Positions 1 through 8,741 of a stretch of DNA of 48,929 nt are shown piece by piece. Every line of letters starts with the position of its first letter. Within the stretch, counting starts at the first letter, position 1. A program made the translations under genes and the position numbers. The DNA is taken from contig CAJLYQ010000006.1 in NCBI GenBank assembly GCA_905210905.1, forward strand, positions 1 through 48,929, in the 5' to 3' direction. The notes beneath the pieces are model-generated. The model had not been told where the DNA came from and ran no database searches. It was given only the letters and a program-made list of their open reading frames with translations. The DNA is from an uncultured Christensenella sp. Lineage in GTDB: Bacteria; Bacillota; Clostridia; Christensenellales; DTU072.

Positions 1-2
1 AA

Positions 3-2354
3 GAAAATCGTATCATAGACTATGAGTTCGTTTTCGGTATATGCGACGAAAAATATTGGGCTTTTACGGAACTGGATTCGGAACTGAATTTTAAGAAAAA
101 GCAATTTTCGTTTTCGAGAATATTTTCAGCGGACGCGCACGAAGAAGATACGGCTGTCGAGCGCATTTTACCGAATTCGGTTTTTGCGACCGGTGACGGA
201 TTTTTTACGGAAAACGGCGATTATATCGTGTCGAATCGTAACGACGCGCCGTATACCGACGTTATAGGCGACGTTCACGGCGGAATAATTGCGACTGCAG
301 ATGGCGGCGGATTCTATTATTTCGGTAATTCTCGTGAAAATAAATGCGTAAGGTTCGATAACGACCCTGTCGGAAAATCGGCAGGGGAACGATTTTTCGT
401 AAAAACGGTAACGGGATATAACGATATTTTCAAGAACGCCGAAAACTGTTTAGTAATCGTCGGGAAAGGCGAGATCTCTTGCAACGTTTATTCGGAAGCG
501 TTTGATTCGATCGTATCGCACTATACGGTTCTCGAAGGCAAAGTCAAGGTGTCGGAAGTGCGAATTTCAAAGAAAAACAAGTCTTTTCTTGAGTTTATAT
601 ACGCTTTTTATCCTGCGGCAAGTTGGAGATACAATCCGTGCGACGTTGTTTTCACCCAAAACGGGGACGTGATCCGAGTAAAAAACGTTGTCACAGAACA
701 AGAGTTTTACGTAAGGATAATCGGAATAAATAAGTCGGATTTAACGAATATTTCGGACAACGAACCTTTGCCGTTTTTCGAGTATTATCTCGAAAAAGAC
801 GAAGAGCGATTTTTTATCGTTTCGTCAACTGATATTGCGCTTATTTACTCCTTAAACGAAGATAATTTGAAGATGTACAAGCAAACAAGCGGAGAATATT
901 TTTCTTCGCTGTCGGATATCGATATCGTTACGAAGGAAAAAAGTTTTGATTATCTTGTCGGTTTTTTGCCTTATCAGATAGTTTCTTCGCGGCTCAACGC
1001 AAAAGCCGGGTTCTATCAGGTAGGCGGAGCAACCGGGTTTCGCGATCAGTTGCAGGATTCGCTTGCGTTTTTTACACGCCCCGAAGTAATAAAACAAAGG
1101 ATCGAATCCGCTTGTCTTCATCAATACGAAGAAGGCGACGTGATGCACTGGTGGCACGAGCCGAAACTCGGACTTCGGACGAAAATAACCGACGATAAAC
1201 TCTTTTTGCCTTATGCGGTTTGTCAATATATTAAGTATTCCGGCGACGTAGGGTTGCTTGACGAAGAATATCCTTACCTTCGTTCCGCTCCGCTTTCGCC
1301 CTTTGAGCGCGACAGATACGAAAATCCGCCGTACACTGAGTATAAAGAACGTGTTTTTTCGCATTGTTTGCGCGCTATTCGCTCGTCGCTTAAATACGGA
1401 CAACATCGCTTGCTCGTTATGGGAAACGGCGACTGGAACGACGGAATGGATAAAATATGTGAAAAAGGTCGGGGAGAGAGCGTTTTTAACAGTATGTTCG
1501 CATATACGGTGCTTGACGAATTTTCCGAATTATGCCCGGTCGATCTGCAAGCCGAGATGCGTTCCGTTGCTCGCGAACTTAAAGACGCCGTTAATGCTTT
1601 TGCTTTCGAAGAAGACAGGTACAAACGGCTTTTTTCCGACGACGGGCGATGGCTGGGGAGCAGCCGTTCGGACGTATTGAAAATTGACTTGCTGACTCAG
1701 GCTTTCGCCGTTATTTCCGGCGTGGCAGACCCGGAAAAAGCAACGAAATGTATGGAAAGCGCAAAAATGCTTATCGATAAAAATTCCGGAATAATCCGAC
1801 TTTTATCTCCGCCTCTTAACAGGGAAAAATATCTCGGCTATATATCCGACTACCCCGAAGGCGTAAGGGAAAACGGCGGACAATACACTCACGCCGCTAT
1901 GTGGTATCTTATCGCGCTTGCAGAGATCGGAAAACAAGACGAAGCGTTTGAACTTTTTCAAATGATAAATCCCGTAGAAAAATGCAGAAACGAAAAAAAC
2001 AACGCGAAATATGCGTGCGAACCGTACGTTTTATGCGGCGACGTTTATTCGAACGAAGATAATTACGGTCACGGCGGTTGGAGTTGGTATACCGGCAGCG
2101 CGGCGTGGGCGTATAAACTCGTCACGGAGTATTTTTTCGGATTGAAACGTCGGGGAAAAAGGTTGTTTATAGAACCTAAACTGCCGAAAAAACTCGTCGG
2201 TTCCGTTGTCGTTTATCGGTACGAAAACAGTGAATACGCGATAGAATACCGCGTCGGATTGCTGCCGAAAATTATCGTCGACGGAGAAGAGCGCGATTCG
2301 ATAGAACTTACGAAAAACGTCCGGAAAAGCGTGGTTGCGGAAATAGAATTCTAA
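3..2354 (+). CDS. GH94-type glycoside phosphorylase / glucan synthase C-terminal module, 5' end outside window
   Basis: The frame is open to the left edge, so the true start lies upstream; a GTG at 228 is internal because family-like sequence continues above it. Visible landmarks are NSRENK and DNDP near the N-terminal beta-sandwich, GFRDQLQDS, HQYEEGDVMHWWHEP, TKITDDKLFLPYAV and GDWNDGM, whose Asp is the usual general acid of GH94 inverting phosphorylases. The order and wording resemble the C-terminal half of cyclic beta-1,2-glucan synthase (NdvB) and stand-alone 1,2-beta-oligoglucan phosphorylase more than cellobiose phosphorylase. Known for the family: phosphorolysis of beta-glucans or ring/chain-length control. 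Substrate is inferred, and whether a synthase domain lies upstream cannot be seen. No clear terminator follows. Confidence 0.8.
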   Translation, partial: ENRIIDYEFVFGICDEKYWAFTELDSELNFKKKQFSFSRIFSADAHEEDTAVERILPNSVFATGDGFFTENGDYIVSNRNDAPYTDVIGDVHGGIIATADGGGFYYFGNSRENKCVRFDNDPVGKSAGERFFVKTVTGYNDIFKNAENCLVIVGKGEISCNVYSEAFDSIVSHYTVLEGKVKVSEVRISKKNKSFLEFIYAFYPAASWRYNPCDVVFTQNGDVIRVKNVVTEQEFYVRIIGINKSDLTNISDNEPLPFFEYYLEKDEERFFIVSSTDIALIYSLNEDNLKMYKQTSGEYFSSLSDIDIVTKEKSFDYLVGFLPYQIVSSRLNAKAGFYQVGGATGFRDQLQDSLAFFTRPEVIKQRIESACLHQYEEGDVMHWWHEPKLGLRTKITDDKLFLPYAVCQYIKYSGDVGLLDEEYPYLRSAPLSPFERDRYENPPYTEYKERVFSHCLRAIRSSLKYGQHRLLVMGNGDWNDGMDKICEKGRGESVFNSMFAYTVLDEFSELCPVDLQAEMRSVARELKDAVNAFAFEEDRYKRLFSDDGRWLGSSRSDVLKIDLLTQAFAVISGVADPEKATKCMESAKMLIDKNSGIIRLLSPPLNREKYLGYISDYPEGVRENGGQYTHAAMWYLIALAEIGKQDEAFELFQMINPVEKCRNEKNNAKYACEPYVLCGDVYSNEDNYGHGGWSWYTGSAAWAYKLVTEYFFGLKRRGKRLFIEPKLPKKLVGSVVVYRYENSEYAIEYRVGLLPKIIVDGEERDSIELTKNVRKSVVAEIEF

Positions 2355-2424
2355 AAAAAAATTTATTGACATTCTTTGTAAAACAATGGAAAATCGATAA
2401 AATCGTCGCTCGGCAAACTTTCCG

Positions 2425-2453
2425 TTGACTTTTACGGATATGCGAACTATAAT
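2425..2453 (+). promoter_or_regulatory. Sigma-A-like promoter of rarA operon
   Basis: TTGACT (2425-2430), 17-base spacer, TATAAT (2448-2453). The -10 ends 10 bases before the rarA ATG at 2464, so transcription would start around 2460 and leave almost no 5' leader. No ribosome binding site is visible. Confidence 0.75.
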
Positions 2454-2463
2454 AAAAAATGAT

Positions 2464-3750
2464 ATGGATTTATTTGAGGACAATCGTAATTCTGCCAAAC
2501 CGCTTGCCGAGCGAATGAGATGCACCGGGATAGAAGAATTTATCGGGCAAAAACATCTCGTAGGAGAAGGCTGTCTGCTCAGAAGAGCAATAAAAGCGGA
2601 TAGGGTGGGAAGTTGCATTTTTTACGGTCCGCCCGGCACGGGAAAAACCACGCTTGCAAATATTATTGCGAATACAACCCATTCGGAATACGTTTATCTC
2701 AATGCGGTTTCGAGCGGTGTGGCAGACGCTAAAAAAGTAATCGAGGACGCAAAAAAAAGACTGGAATACAGTGGAAAAAAGACGTACCTTCTTCTTGACG
2801 AATGTCATCGATGGAACAAGGCGCAGTCGGACAGCGTTCTCGGCGCGATTGAAAAAGGGGAAATAATTTTTATAGGAAGCACGACGGAAAACCCGTTCGT
2901 CAGTATGACGCGCGCAATCGTAAGTCGTTGCAGAATTTTCGAGTTTAGGCCACTCACGGAAGACGATATAAAAATCGGACTAAAAAGGGCGTTGTCGGAC
3001 GAGTACAACGGACTGGGGTCTTATTCCGTCGATTTGGACGAAAAAGCGCTTAATTATTTTTGTTCTGCCGCAAACGGAGATATGCGAGCGGCATTGAATT
3101 CTTTGGAAATAGCCGTACTTAGTACTCCGTCGGATAAAACCGGAACGGTGCGTATTACCGCGGAAATTGCCGCGCAATCCGTTCAAAGACCGATAATCAG
3201 CATAGACGAAAGCCAATATTACGATATGTTGAGCGGTTTTTGCAAATCTCTGCGCGGAAGTTGTCCGGACGCGGCGATTTTTTACGCTATGCGATTGATA
3301 GGCGCAGGTTGCGACCCGTTACTTTTGTTCCGCAGACTGATCGTTCATTCCGCCGAAGACGTCGGACTTGCCGACCCATACGCCCTGACGATTTCCGTTT
3401 CGGCAATGACGGCATTCGAAAAAATAGGATTACCCGAAGGGTTGATACCCTTAACCGAAGCGATAATTTACGTTTGTAAAGCGCCGAAGTCGGACAGCGT
3501 GGTAAAAGCGATGGAAGAAGCACAGGCCTTTGCGGAGGAAGGACACGACGACGTGCCGTATTATTTAAAAGACAAAAATTTCAAACTCGATAAACCGGTC
3601 GGATACAAGTATCCGCACGATTACGGCGGTTACGTCGAGCAGCAATATTTACCGACGGATATAAAGGATAAGGTTTTTTACGTACCGTCAAACAACGGCG
3701 ACGAGAAATTTTATCACGGAGTATGGAACCGTAAGGGAGATATAAAATGA
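2464..3750 (+). CDS. rarA: Replication-associated recombination protein A (AAA+ ATPase)
   Basis: RarA/MgsA is a clamp-loader-like AAA+ ATPase acting at stalled replication forks. Visible: GQKHLVG, Walker A GPPGTGKT (about residues 55-62), Walker B LLLDECHRW, sensor GSTTENP, then the helical C-terminal region. The Walker B region usually reads DEIHRF, so the Cys and Trp are unusual. I chose ATG 2464 (MDLFED, a common RarA start, 428 aa) over the TTG at 2425, because that codon is the promoter -35 box. First gene of a probable operon with the ABC transporter, ruvX and a DUF1292 gene; the stop overlaps the next start by 4 bases. Identity is firm. Confidence 0.93.
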   Translation: MDLFEDNRNSAKPLAERMRCTGIEEFIGQKHLVGEGCLLRRAIKADRVGSCIFYGPPGTGKTTLANIIANTTHSEYVYLNAVSSGVADAKKVIEDAKKRLEYSGKKTYLLLDECHRWNKAQSDSVLGAIEKGEIIFIGSTTENPFVSMTRAIVSRCRIFEFRPLTEDDIKIGLKRALSDEYNGLGSYSVDLDEKALNYFCSAANGDMRAALNSLEIAVLSTPSDKTGTVRITAEIAAQSVQRPIISIDESQYYDMLSGFCKSLRGSCPDAAIFYAMRLIGAGCDPLLLFRRLIVHSAEDVGLADPYALTISVSAMTAFEKIGLPEGLIPLTEAIIYVCKAPKSDSVVKAMEEAQAFAEEGHDDVPYYLKDKNFKLDKPVGYKYPHDYGGYVEQQYLPTDIKDKVFYVPSNNGDEKFYHGVWNRKGDIK

Positions 3751-4484
3751 TTAAAATAGAGCATTTAACGAAGTCGTACGCGGGAAGCGACGTTAAAGCG
3801 GTGGAAGATCTTAGTTTTACCGCAGAAGACGGACAGATAGTCGGTTTCGTCGGTCCGAACGGCGCAGGTAAGAGCACGACGATAAAGTGTCTTACGGGTA
3901 TTTTGCCGTTTTCCGAAGGGAAAATAACGGTTGACGGTTTTGATATTCGTTCTCAGGCGGTCGAAGCGAAAAAACGTATCGCTTTCGTTGCGGACGAGAA
4001 CATTTTGTACAATGGTCTTACCGGCAATCAGTACGTAAATATGATAGCGTCGATTTTCGGCGTTTCCGAGTCGGATAAAAACGAAAGAACCGCGCGTTAT
4101 GCCGAATTATTCGATATGACGGATAAACTCGGAGAAAAAATCGGGTCATATTCGCACGGAATGAAACAAAAAATAAGCATTATCGCAGGGCTGGTTCACG
4201 AACCCGGGGTATGGGTGCTTGACGAACCTATGACCGGACTCGATCCGAAAGCGAGTTTCGAACTTAAAAAACTGATGAAAGAACACGCCGAAAAAGGCAA
4301 TACTGTTTTGTTTTCTTCACACGTTCTGGAAGTCGTGGAAAAACTATGCGATAAAGTCGTAATCATTAACAAGGGACGTATCGTTACCGAATGTTCCGCG
4401 GAAGAAATACACGAAAAGAGCGCGAATACTTCGCTGGAAGAACTTTTCCTAAAAATTACGGGAGCGAACAGTGAAAACGTTTAG
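3747..4484 (+). CDS. ABC transporter ATP-binding protein
   Basis: Single nucleotide-binding domain of 245 aa: Walker A GPNGAGKST (36-44), signature region SHGMKQK (about 135-141, in place of LSGGQ), Walker B VWVLDEP, and switch His in SSHVLE. This is the pattern of ABC-2-type exporter ATPases of the CcmA/NatA/EcsA kind. The start overlaps rarA by 4 bases and the 3' end overlaps the permease gene by 14 bases, so the two halves are translationally coupled and almost surely form one exporter. The substrate cannot be told from sequence. Confidence 0.93.
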   Translation: MIKIEHLTKSYAGSDVKAVEDLSFTAEDGQIVGFVGPNGAGKSTTIKCLTGILPFSEGKITVDGFDIRSQAVEAKKRIAFVADENILYNGLTGNQYVNMIASIFGVSESDKNERTARYAELFDMTDKLGEKIGSYSHGMKQKISIIAGLVHEPGVWVLDEPMTGLDPKASFELKKLMKEHAEKGNTVLFSSHVLEVVEKLCDKVVIINKGRIVTECSAEEIHEKSANTSLEELFLKITGANSENV

Positions 4485-6207
4485 TTTTGCGCATTACAAA
4501 GTTTTGCTGAAAGTTTTTTTCTCAAACGTATTTTTCTCAAACAGAAAAAAGAAAAGTAAGTCCGAAACGCTTTCGCTTGCCGGAGTAGGTAAGGAAAAAG
4601 CAAGAGCGAAAAAAGTTTTCGGCGCGATATTGACGGCGATTTTGTCGGTACTGTTCGTTGCGTACCTGGTGGTAATGGTTGCGTCGCTTACGAAAATAGC
4701 GGTTTCCGACGGGAAATTTCCTATTTTTACTTACGCGATAATCGGAATAGGGCAACTGTTTATCCTGTTTCTCGGTATGGGAACTACGTTCAATTTGTTG
4801 TATTTCAGCGAAGACAACGAACTTCTTGCGTCGCTTCCCGTGTCGGGAGCAACGGTTTTTATGGCTAAATTCACCGTTTCGTACGTGTCACAGTTATTGA
4901 TTTCCGTTTGTCTGCTTTTGCCGACGACGATTGCCTGCGGAGTAGCCGCAAACTATTTCGGATATGCCGTACCGACGTCTTTTTACGTTCTTTCGGTGTT
5001 TACGCCTTTCGTTGCGCCGCTTTTACCGTTGCTTGCCGTCACGATCGTATCCATACCCGTAATGTATCTCGTATCTTTCGTGAAGAACAGGGATTTAATG
5101 AAGAATTTACTGTCCGTTGCGGTTTCGCTCGGTTTTATGGCGTTGTATTTCGTTTTTGTATTTTCGTCGAGCAACATGGGCGACGAAGAAATTACCGTTT
5201 TGCCTGCCGCGATAGTCGGTATCGGCCGTTTTGCGATTTTCAATTATAACTGGGTGGAAGCGATGCTCGGAAACGATATCGCGCTTAACGTATTGTTGTA
5301 CCTTATTATAATAGTTGCGGCGCTTGCTTTGATTTTCGTGCTCAGCGCGTTGACGTATAAAAAAGCGGTATCTTTTTCTTTGGAAAAGGGAACGAACACT
5401 CTTAGAAAACGCTTTGGCGGAGAGAAAAAAACGGACGGACGAAAGACAGGCAATCGTTCTTACGGATTCAGGAAAGCGCTGTTTATTAAGGATTTGAAAA
5501 CGCTGATTTCCGAACCCACGCTGCTGCTGTCGTTGGTAATGGGCGTGGTGCTCGTTCCGGTATTTACCGTCGTTTCGTGCAAATTCCTGTTTTCCGGCAT
5601 AGAATCCGGACCGTACTCGAAAGATTTGTTCAGTCTGGGGTTCGTAACGTATTTTGTGTTTATAATGCTCGGAAGTTCGAATTATATGTCGTTAATCGGC
5701 GTAAGTCTGGAAGGAAAGAATATATCGCTTATTAAGTCGCTGCCGATTTTATGCAAAGATTTAATTCGCGGAAAACTGACGGTGTCTAATCTGTACTGCG
5801 CGGTGGTTTCTTTAGAAGCGTTCGTTGCGTTTGCCGTTGCAAGCGAATCGAAATTCGGGCCGCTTTTCGGGTTTATAGCAGGATTGCTCCTGTTCGTCGG
5901 CGGGTTCGGCTCGTCGTGTTACGGCTTGTATTGCGACCTTAAAAAGCCTAATTTCAAATGGGGCAATATGACGGAACTGACGAAAAATAACAAAAAAATG
6001 CTGTCGAGAGTTATCGCAAATATCGGTTTCGGATTTTTGTTTTTGATCGCGGCAATCGTGGTTGCAATCGTTTTCGAAGACAAACCCGTCGTTGCGTACG
6101 GAATATTTTTTGCTTTGCTTGCGGCGGTGTGCGTTTCTTACGCTGCGATATGGTATAATAAATTACGAAAGAACAAAGACGAACTTTTCGACGCGATCGA
6201 ATGTTAG
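4471..6207 (+). CDS. ABC-2-type exporter permease, multi-pass
   Basis: 578 aa with many hydrophobic segments (about a dozen), starting at a GTG with GGAG at 4461-4464. A charged cytoplasmic N-terminal stretch with several Lys/Arg and a charged loop near residues 305-330 (RKRFGGEKK) separate two hydrophobic halves. The length and layout fit the large two-half ABC permeases paired with CcmA-type ATPases in Clostridia. Partner of the preceding ATPase. Substrate unknown; bacitracin/antibiotic, lipid or peptide export are all possible and I see nothing that decides. Confidence 0.85.
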   Translation: MKTFSFAHYKVLLKVFFSNVFFSNRKKKSKSETLSLAGVGKEKARAKKVFGAILTAILSVLFVAYLVVMVASLTKIAVSDGKFPIFTYAIIGIGQLFILFLGMGTTFNLLYFSEDNELLASLPVSGATVFMAKFTVSYVSQLLISVCLLLPTTIACGVAANYFGYAVPTSFYVLSVFTPFVAPLLPLLAVTIVSIPVMYLVSFVKNRDLMKNLLSVAVSLGFMALYFVFVFSSSNMGDEEITVLPAAIVGIGRFAIFNYNWVEAMLGNDIALNVLLYLIIIVAALALIFVLSALTYKKAVSFSLEKGTNTLRKRFGGEKKTDGRKTGNRSYGFRKALFIKDLKTLISEPTLLLSLVMGVVLVPVFTVVSCKFLFSGIESGPYSKDLFSLGFVTYFVFIMLGSSNYMSLIGVSLEGKNISLIKSLPILCKDLIRGKLTVSNLYCAVVSLEAFVAFAVASESKFGPLFGFIAGLLLFVGGFGSSCYGLYCDLKKPNFKWGNMTELTKNNKKMLSRVIANIGFGFLFLIAAIVVAIVFEDKPVVAYGIFFALLAAVCVSYAAIWYNKLRKNKDELFDAIEC

Positions 6208-6222
6208 TTAAGGAGATAACGA

Positions 6223-6636
6223 ATGAGAAAAATGGCTTTGGACGTGGGAACGGTGCGTATAGGGATAGCGACCAGCGACCCTATGGGTATAATCGCGTCG
6301 GGGTACGAAACTTATACCAGAACCGGTAACGTCGAACGCGATATGAAATACATAGCGCAACTTGCCGAAAGCAAAGGGTGCGATACGTTCGTAATCGGAC
6401 TTCCGCTTAATATGGACGGAACGGAAGGAGAAAAGGTGCTTGAGATCAGGGCTTTTGCCGAAGAATTGTCCAAATACAGTCCGCTGAAAATTGCGTTTCA
6501 GGACGAAAGATGGAGCACGGTAAGCGCGGAAAAGATGCTTATTCAGAGTTCCGTCAGAAGAGAAAAAAGAAAGAAAGTTATCGATAAGGTTGCGGCAACC
6601 ATAATTCTGCAAACTTATCTTGACCGAATAAACTAA
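6223..6636 (+). CDS. ruvX: Putative pre-16S rRNA nuclease / Holliday junction resolvase-like protein
   Basis: YqgF/RuvX family, 137 aa, RNase H fold. It starts with MALDVGTVRIGIA carrying the first catalytic Asp (residue 7), then FVIGLPLNMDG, QDERWST with the catalytic Glu, and IDKVAATIIL with the last Asp. Known role: 5' maturation of 16S rRNA in E. coli; a recombination role has also been proposed. Ribosome site AAGGAG at 6210-6215. Follows the permease gene by 15 bases and precedes a DUF1292 gene, a classical Bacillota pairing. Confidence 0.93.
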   Translation: MRKMALDVGTVRIGIATSDPMGIIASGYETYTRTGNVERDMKYIAQLAESKGCDTFVIGLPLNMDGTEGEKVLEIRAFAEELSKYSPLKIAFQDERWSTVSAEKMLIQSSVRREKRKKVIDKVAATIILQTYLDRIN

Positions 6637-6662
6637 AAAAACACAAAAGGAGAGAACCGAAA

Positions 6663-6959
6663 ATGGTTGACGAAAGAAAAGACGACGTAACAATCGATGA
6701 AAACGACGAACTCATTACGATGACGTTCGACGACGGAACAAGCGAGAATTTTTATAATCTCGCAGAACTCGATTACGAGGGCAAATGGTATATGTATCTC
6801 GAACCCGTAGATCCCCCGGAAGACTACGAAGAAGGCGACGTTTATATCTACGAAGAAGCGGAAGACGACAACGGCGAAGAAATTCTTCTCCCGGTAGAAG
6901 ACAAAGACCTGCTCGAGGTTCTTATCAAACTGCTTAACGACGAGTTGGACGCAAAATAA
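6663..6959 (+). CDS. DUF1292 (YrzB-like) acidic protein
   Basis: 98 aa, very acidic, with blocks of Asp/Glu throughout and a central pattern LDYEGKWYMYLEPVD followed by EEGDVYIYE. This is the typical shape of DUF1292 proteins encoded just after ruvX in Bacillota. No biochemical function is established. Ribosome site AAGGAGAG about 7 bases before the ATG. Last gene of the rarA operon; a long hairpin follows at 6977. Confidence 0.88.
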   Translation: MVDERKDDVTIDENDELITMTFDDGTSENFYNLAELDYEGKWYMYLEPVDPPEDYEEGDVYIYEEAEDDNGEEILLPVEDKDLLEVLIKLLNDELDAK

Positions 6960-6976
6960 CGCGCCCGGAGTTCTTT

Positions 6977-7019
6977 ACGGCTGTATAAAAGCGATTTTAA
7001 CTGTCTTTTATACAGCCGT
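6977..7019 (+). terminator. Long perfect hairpin after DUF1292 gene, lacking a U tract
   Basis: Arms 6977-6991 and 7005-7019 pair over 15 bases without mismatch (ACGGCTGTATAAAAG and its complement) with a 13-base loop. The position, at the end of the rarA operon, suits a terminator, but neither strand has a T run after the stem. It may be a factor-assisted terminator or an mRNA 3' end stabiliser. Confidence 0.5.
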
Positions 7020-7064
7020 GAACCGAAAAAATCGATAAAATTTGTAAAATACGGCAAAAAATAA

Positions 7065-7093
7065 TTGCATTGACCGTAAAGTTATGATAATAT
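7065..7093 (+). promoter_or_regulatory. Candidate promoter of rpsB-tsf
   Basis: TTGCAT (7065-7070), 17-base spacer, TAATAT (7088-7093). A better -35, TTGACC (7070-7075), lies 15 bases before TATATT (7091-7096). The AT-rich cluster probably holds the promoter; the exact hexamers are uncertain. Predicted start near 7100-7104. Confidence 0.5.
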
Positions 7094-7103
7094 ATTGACG
7101 AAA

Positions 7104-7196
7104 TTACGAACCGATACGGAGAAAGGATTGTTGCCGCTACGCGGATTGCCCCTTTTTATGATGGTCGGGGAGATATAAACAAGGAGGTTTTTTAAT
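7104..7196 (+). promoter_or_regulatory. rpsB 5' leader with possible hairpins
   Basis: About 90 bases of leader. CCGC-TAC-GCGG (7134-7144) and CCCC (7149-7152) with GGGG (7167-7170) can pair. A strong ribosome site AAGGAGG is at 7181-7187. Autoregulation by S2 is known in several bacteria; here it is only a possibility from leader length. Confidence 0.25.
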
Positions 7197-7952
7197 ATGT
7201 CTGTAATTTCAATGAAACAACTTTTGGAAGCGGGCGTACATTTCGGTCACCAAACCACCAAATGGAACCCTAAAATGAAGAAGTATATCTTCGATTCTCG
7301 TAACGGCGTTCATATCATCAACCTTGAACAAACCGTAGAAGCGCTCGAAAGCGCGTACGCGTTCATAAGAGATATCGCCGCAAGCGGAAAGTCCATTCTT
7401 TTCGTAGGAAAGAAGAAACAAGCGAAAGAAGCGATTCAACAGGAAGCGCAACGTTGCGGACAGTTCTATATGTGCCAAAGATGGCTCGGCGGAACGCTCA
7501 CCAACTTCTCGACCATTCGTACTAGAATCGACAAACTCAACAAACTCAATCAGATGGAAGCGATCGGAGAATTCGATCTTCTTCCCAAGAAAGAAGTTAT
7601 CAAACTTAAAGCGGAACGCGACGTTCTCGAAAATAACCTCGGCGGTATCAAGAATATGAGAGAACTTCCCGGCGCGTTGTTCGTAGTAGACCTCAGAGTA
7701 GAACACCTTGCGGTTAAAGAAGCGAACAGCCTCGGAATTCCGATCGTTGCTCTCGTAGACACGAACTGCGACCCCGAAGAAGTAACGTATCCTATCCCCG
7801 GCAACGACGACGCTATCAGAGCGATTAAACTTATCGCAAGCGTAATCGCGAACGCTGTAATCGAAGCGAAAGAAGGAAAACAAGAAAGCAAAGAAGCGGC
7901 GGCTGAAGAAGTTATCGCCGAAAAAGCGGAAGATGCCGCTATAACCGAATAA
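7197..7952 (+). CDS. rpsB: 30S ribosomal protein S2
   Basis: 251 aa. Typical S2 start MKQLLEAGVHFGHQT, then WNPKMKKYIF, QRWLGGTLTNF and PGNDDAIRAIKL; the C-terminus is an acidic Ala/Glu tail. S2 joins the 30S subunit late, near the mRNA exit channel. Ribosome site AAGGAGG at 7181-7187. First gene of the rpsB-tsf transcript. Confidence 0.97.
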   Translation: MSVISMKQLLEAGVHFGHQTTKWNPKMKKYIFDSRNGVHIINLEQTVEALESAYAFIRDIAASGKSILFVGKKKQAKEAIQQEAQRCGQFYMCQRWLGGTLTNFSTIRTRIDKLNKLNQMEAIGEFDLLPKKEVIKLKAERDVLENNLGGIKNMRELPGALFVVDLRVEHLAVKEANSLGIPIVALVDTNCDPEEVTYPIPGNDDAIRAIKLIASVIANAVIEAKEGKQESKEAAAEEVIAEKAEDAAITE

Positions 7953-7980
7953 TAAAGTTAATATCCGGAGGTATTTTATT

Positions 7981-8652
7981 ATGGCATTTACAGCAAAAGA
8001 CGTACAGGCTTTGAGAGAGAAGACCGGCGTAGGAATGATGGATTGCAAAAAAGCGTTGGTTGCTACCGACGGCGATATGGAAAAAGCAATTGAATTTTTG
8101 AGAGAAAAGGGAATTGCTACCGCCGTTAAGCGCGCAGGCAAAATCGCAAGCGAAGGTATCGTAGAAACCTACGTTCATATGAACGGTAAAATCGGCGTTA
8201 TGGTCGAAGTAAACTGTGAAACCGACTTCGTAGCGAACAGTGAAAAGTTCCACGAACTCGCGCACGACATCGCGCTTCAGATTGCCGCGGCAAAACCCCT
8301 TTACGTAACGAAGGAAGAAGTTCCCGCAGCGGAAGTAGAACACGAAAAAGAAATTCTTAAAGCGCAAGCGCTTAACGAAGGCAAACCCGCCGCTATCGTT
8401 GACAGAATGGTAGAAGGCAGAGTACAAAAATTCTATAAGGAAGTTTGCTTGCTCGAACAAGAATTCGTTAAAGATCCTTCCAAGACCATCGGTCAACTTG
8501 TTACCGAAGCGGTTGGTTCTATCGGAGAGAAAATCAACGTAAGAAGATTTGCCAGATTTGAAATGGGCGAAGGACTTGAAAAGAAGTCCGAAAACTTCGC
8601 GGACGAAATCAGCGCGGAAGTTGCTAAGGCTCAGGCAAACGTTGCGAAATAA
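7981..8652 (+). CDS. tsf: Elongation factor Ts
   Basis: 223 aa. LREKTGVGMMDCKKAL is the N-terminal UBA-like signature that contacts EF-Tu, and EVNCETDFVA follows in the core domain. EF-Ts recycles EF-Tu from GDP to GTP form. It is shorter than the roughly 280-290 aa forms of E. coli and Bacillus, as in lineages with a reduced core domain; the reading frame shows no break. Ribosome site GGAGG at 7966-7970. Followed by an intrinsic terminator. Confidence 0.95.
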   Translation: MAFTAKDVQALREKTGVGMMDCKKALVATDGDMEKAIEFLREKGIATAVKRAGKIASEGIVETYVHMNGKIGVMVEVNCETDFVANSEKFHELAHDIALQIAAAKPLYVTKEEVPAAEVEHEKEILKAQALNEGKPAAIVDRMVEGRVQKFYKEVCLLEQEFVKDPSKTIGQLVTEAVGSIGEKINVRRFARFEMGEGLEKKSENFADEISAEVAKAQANVAK

Positions 8653-8662
8653 GTTAAATGAC

Positions 8663-8698
8663 AAAAAGGAATGTCGTGTTTGTCGACATTCTTTTTTT
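8663..8698 (+). terminator. Intrinsic terminator of rpsB-tsf
   Basis: GAATGTCG (8669-8676) pairs with CGACATTC (8684-8691) across a 7-base loop, flanked by five A before and seven T (8692-8698) after. This is the best textbook terminator in the first 10 kb. Confidence 0.9.
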
Positions 8699-8741
8699 AT
8701 ACGGAGTTTCCGTCAATAATATAAGAAAGGAGTAAATTTAT

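Noticed and set aside
2366..2403. TTGACA at 2366-2371 as the rarA promoter -35
   Set aside because: No -10 at 16-18 bases; the nearest AT-rich box is 24 bases away. TTGACT-17-TATAAT at 2425-2453 is far better.
7209..8141. Long minus-strand frames opposite rpsB, tsf, pnp, infB and others
   Set aside because: They mirror the codon pattern of strongly biased plus-strand genes, lack ribosome sites and show no family sequence.
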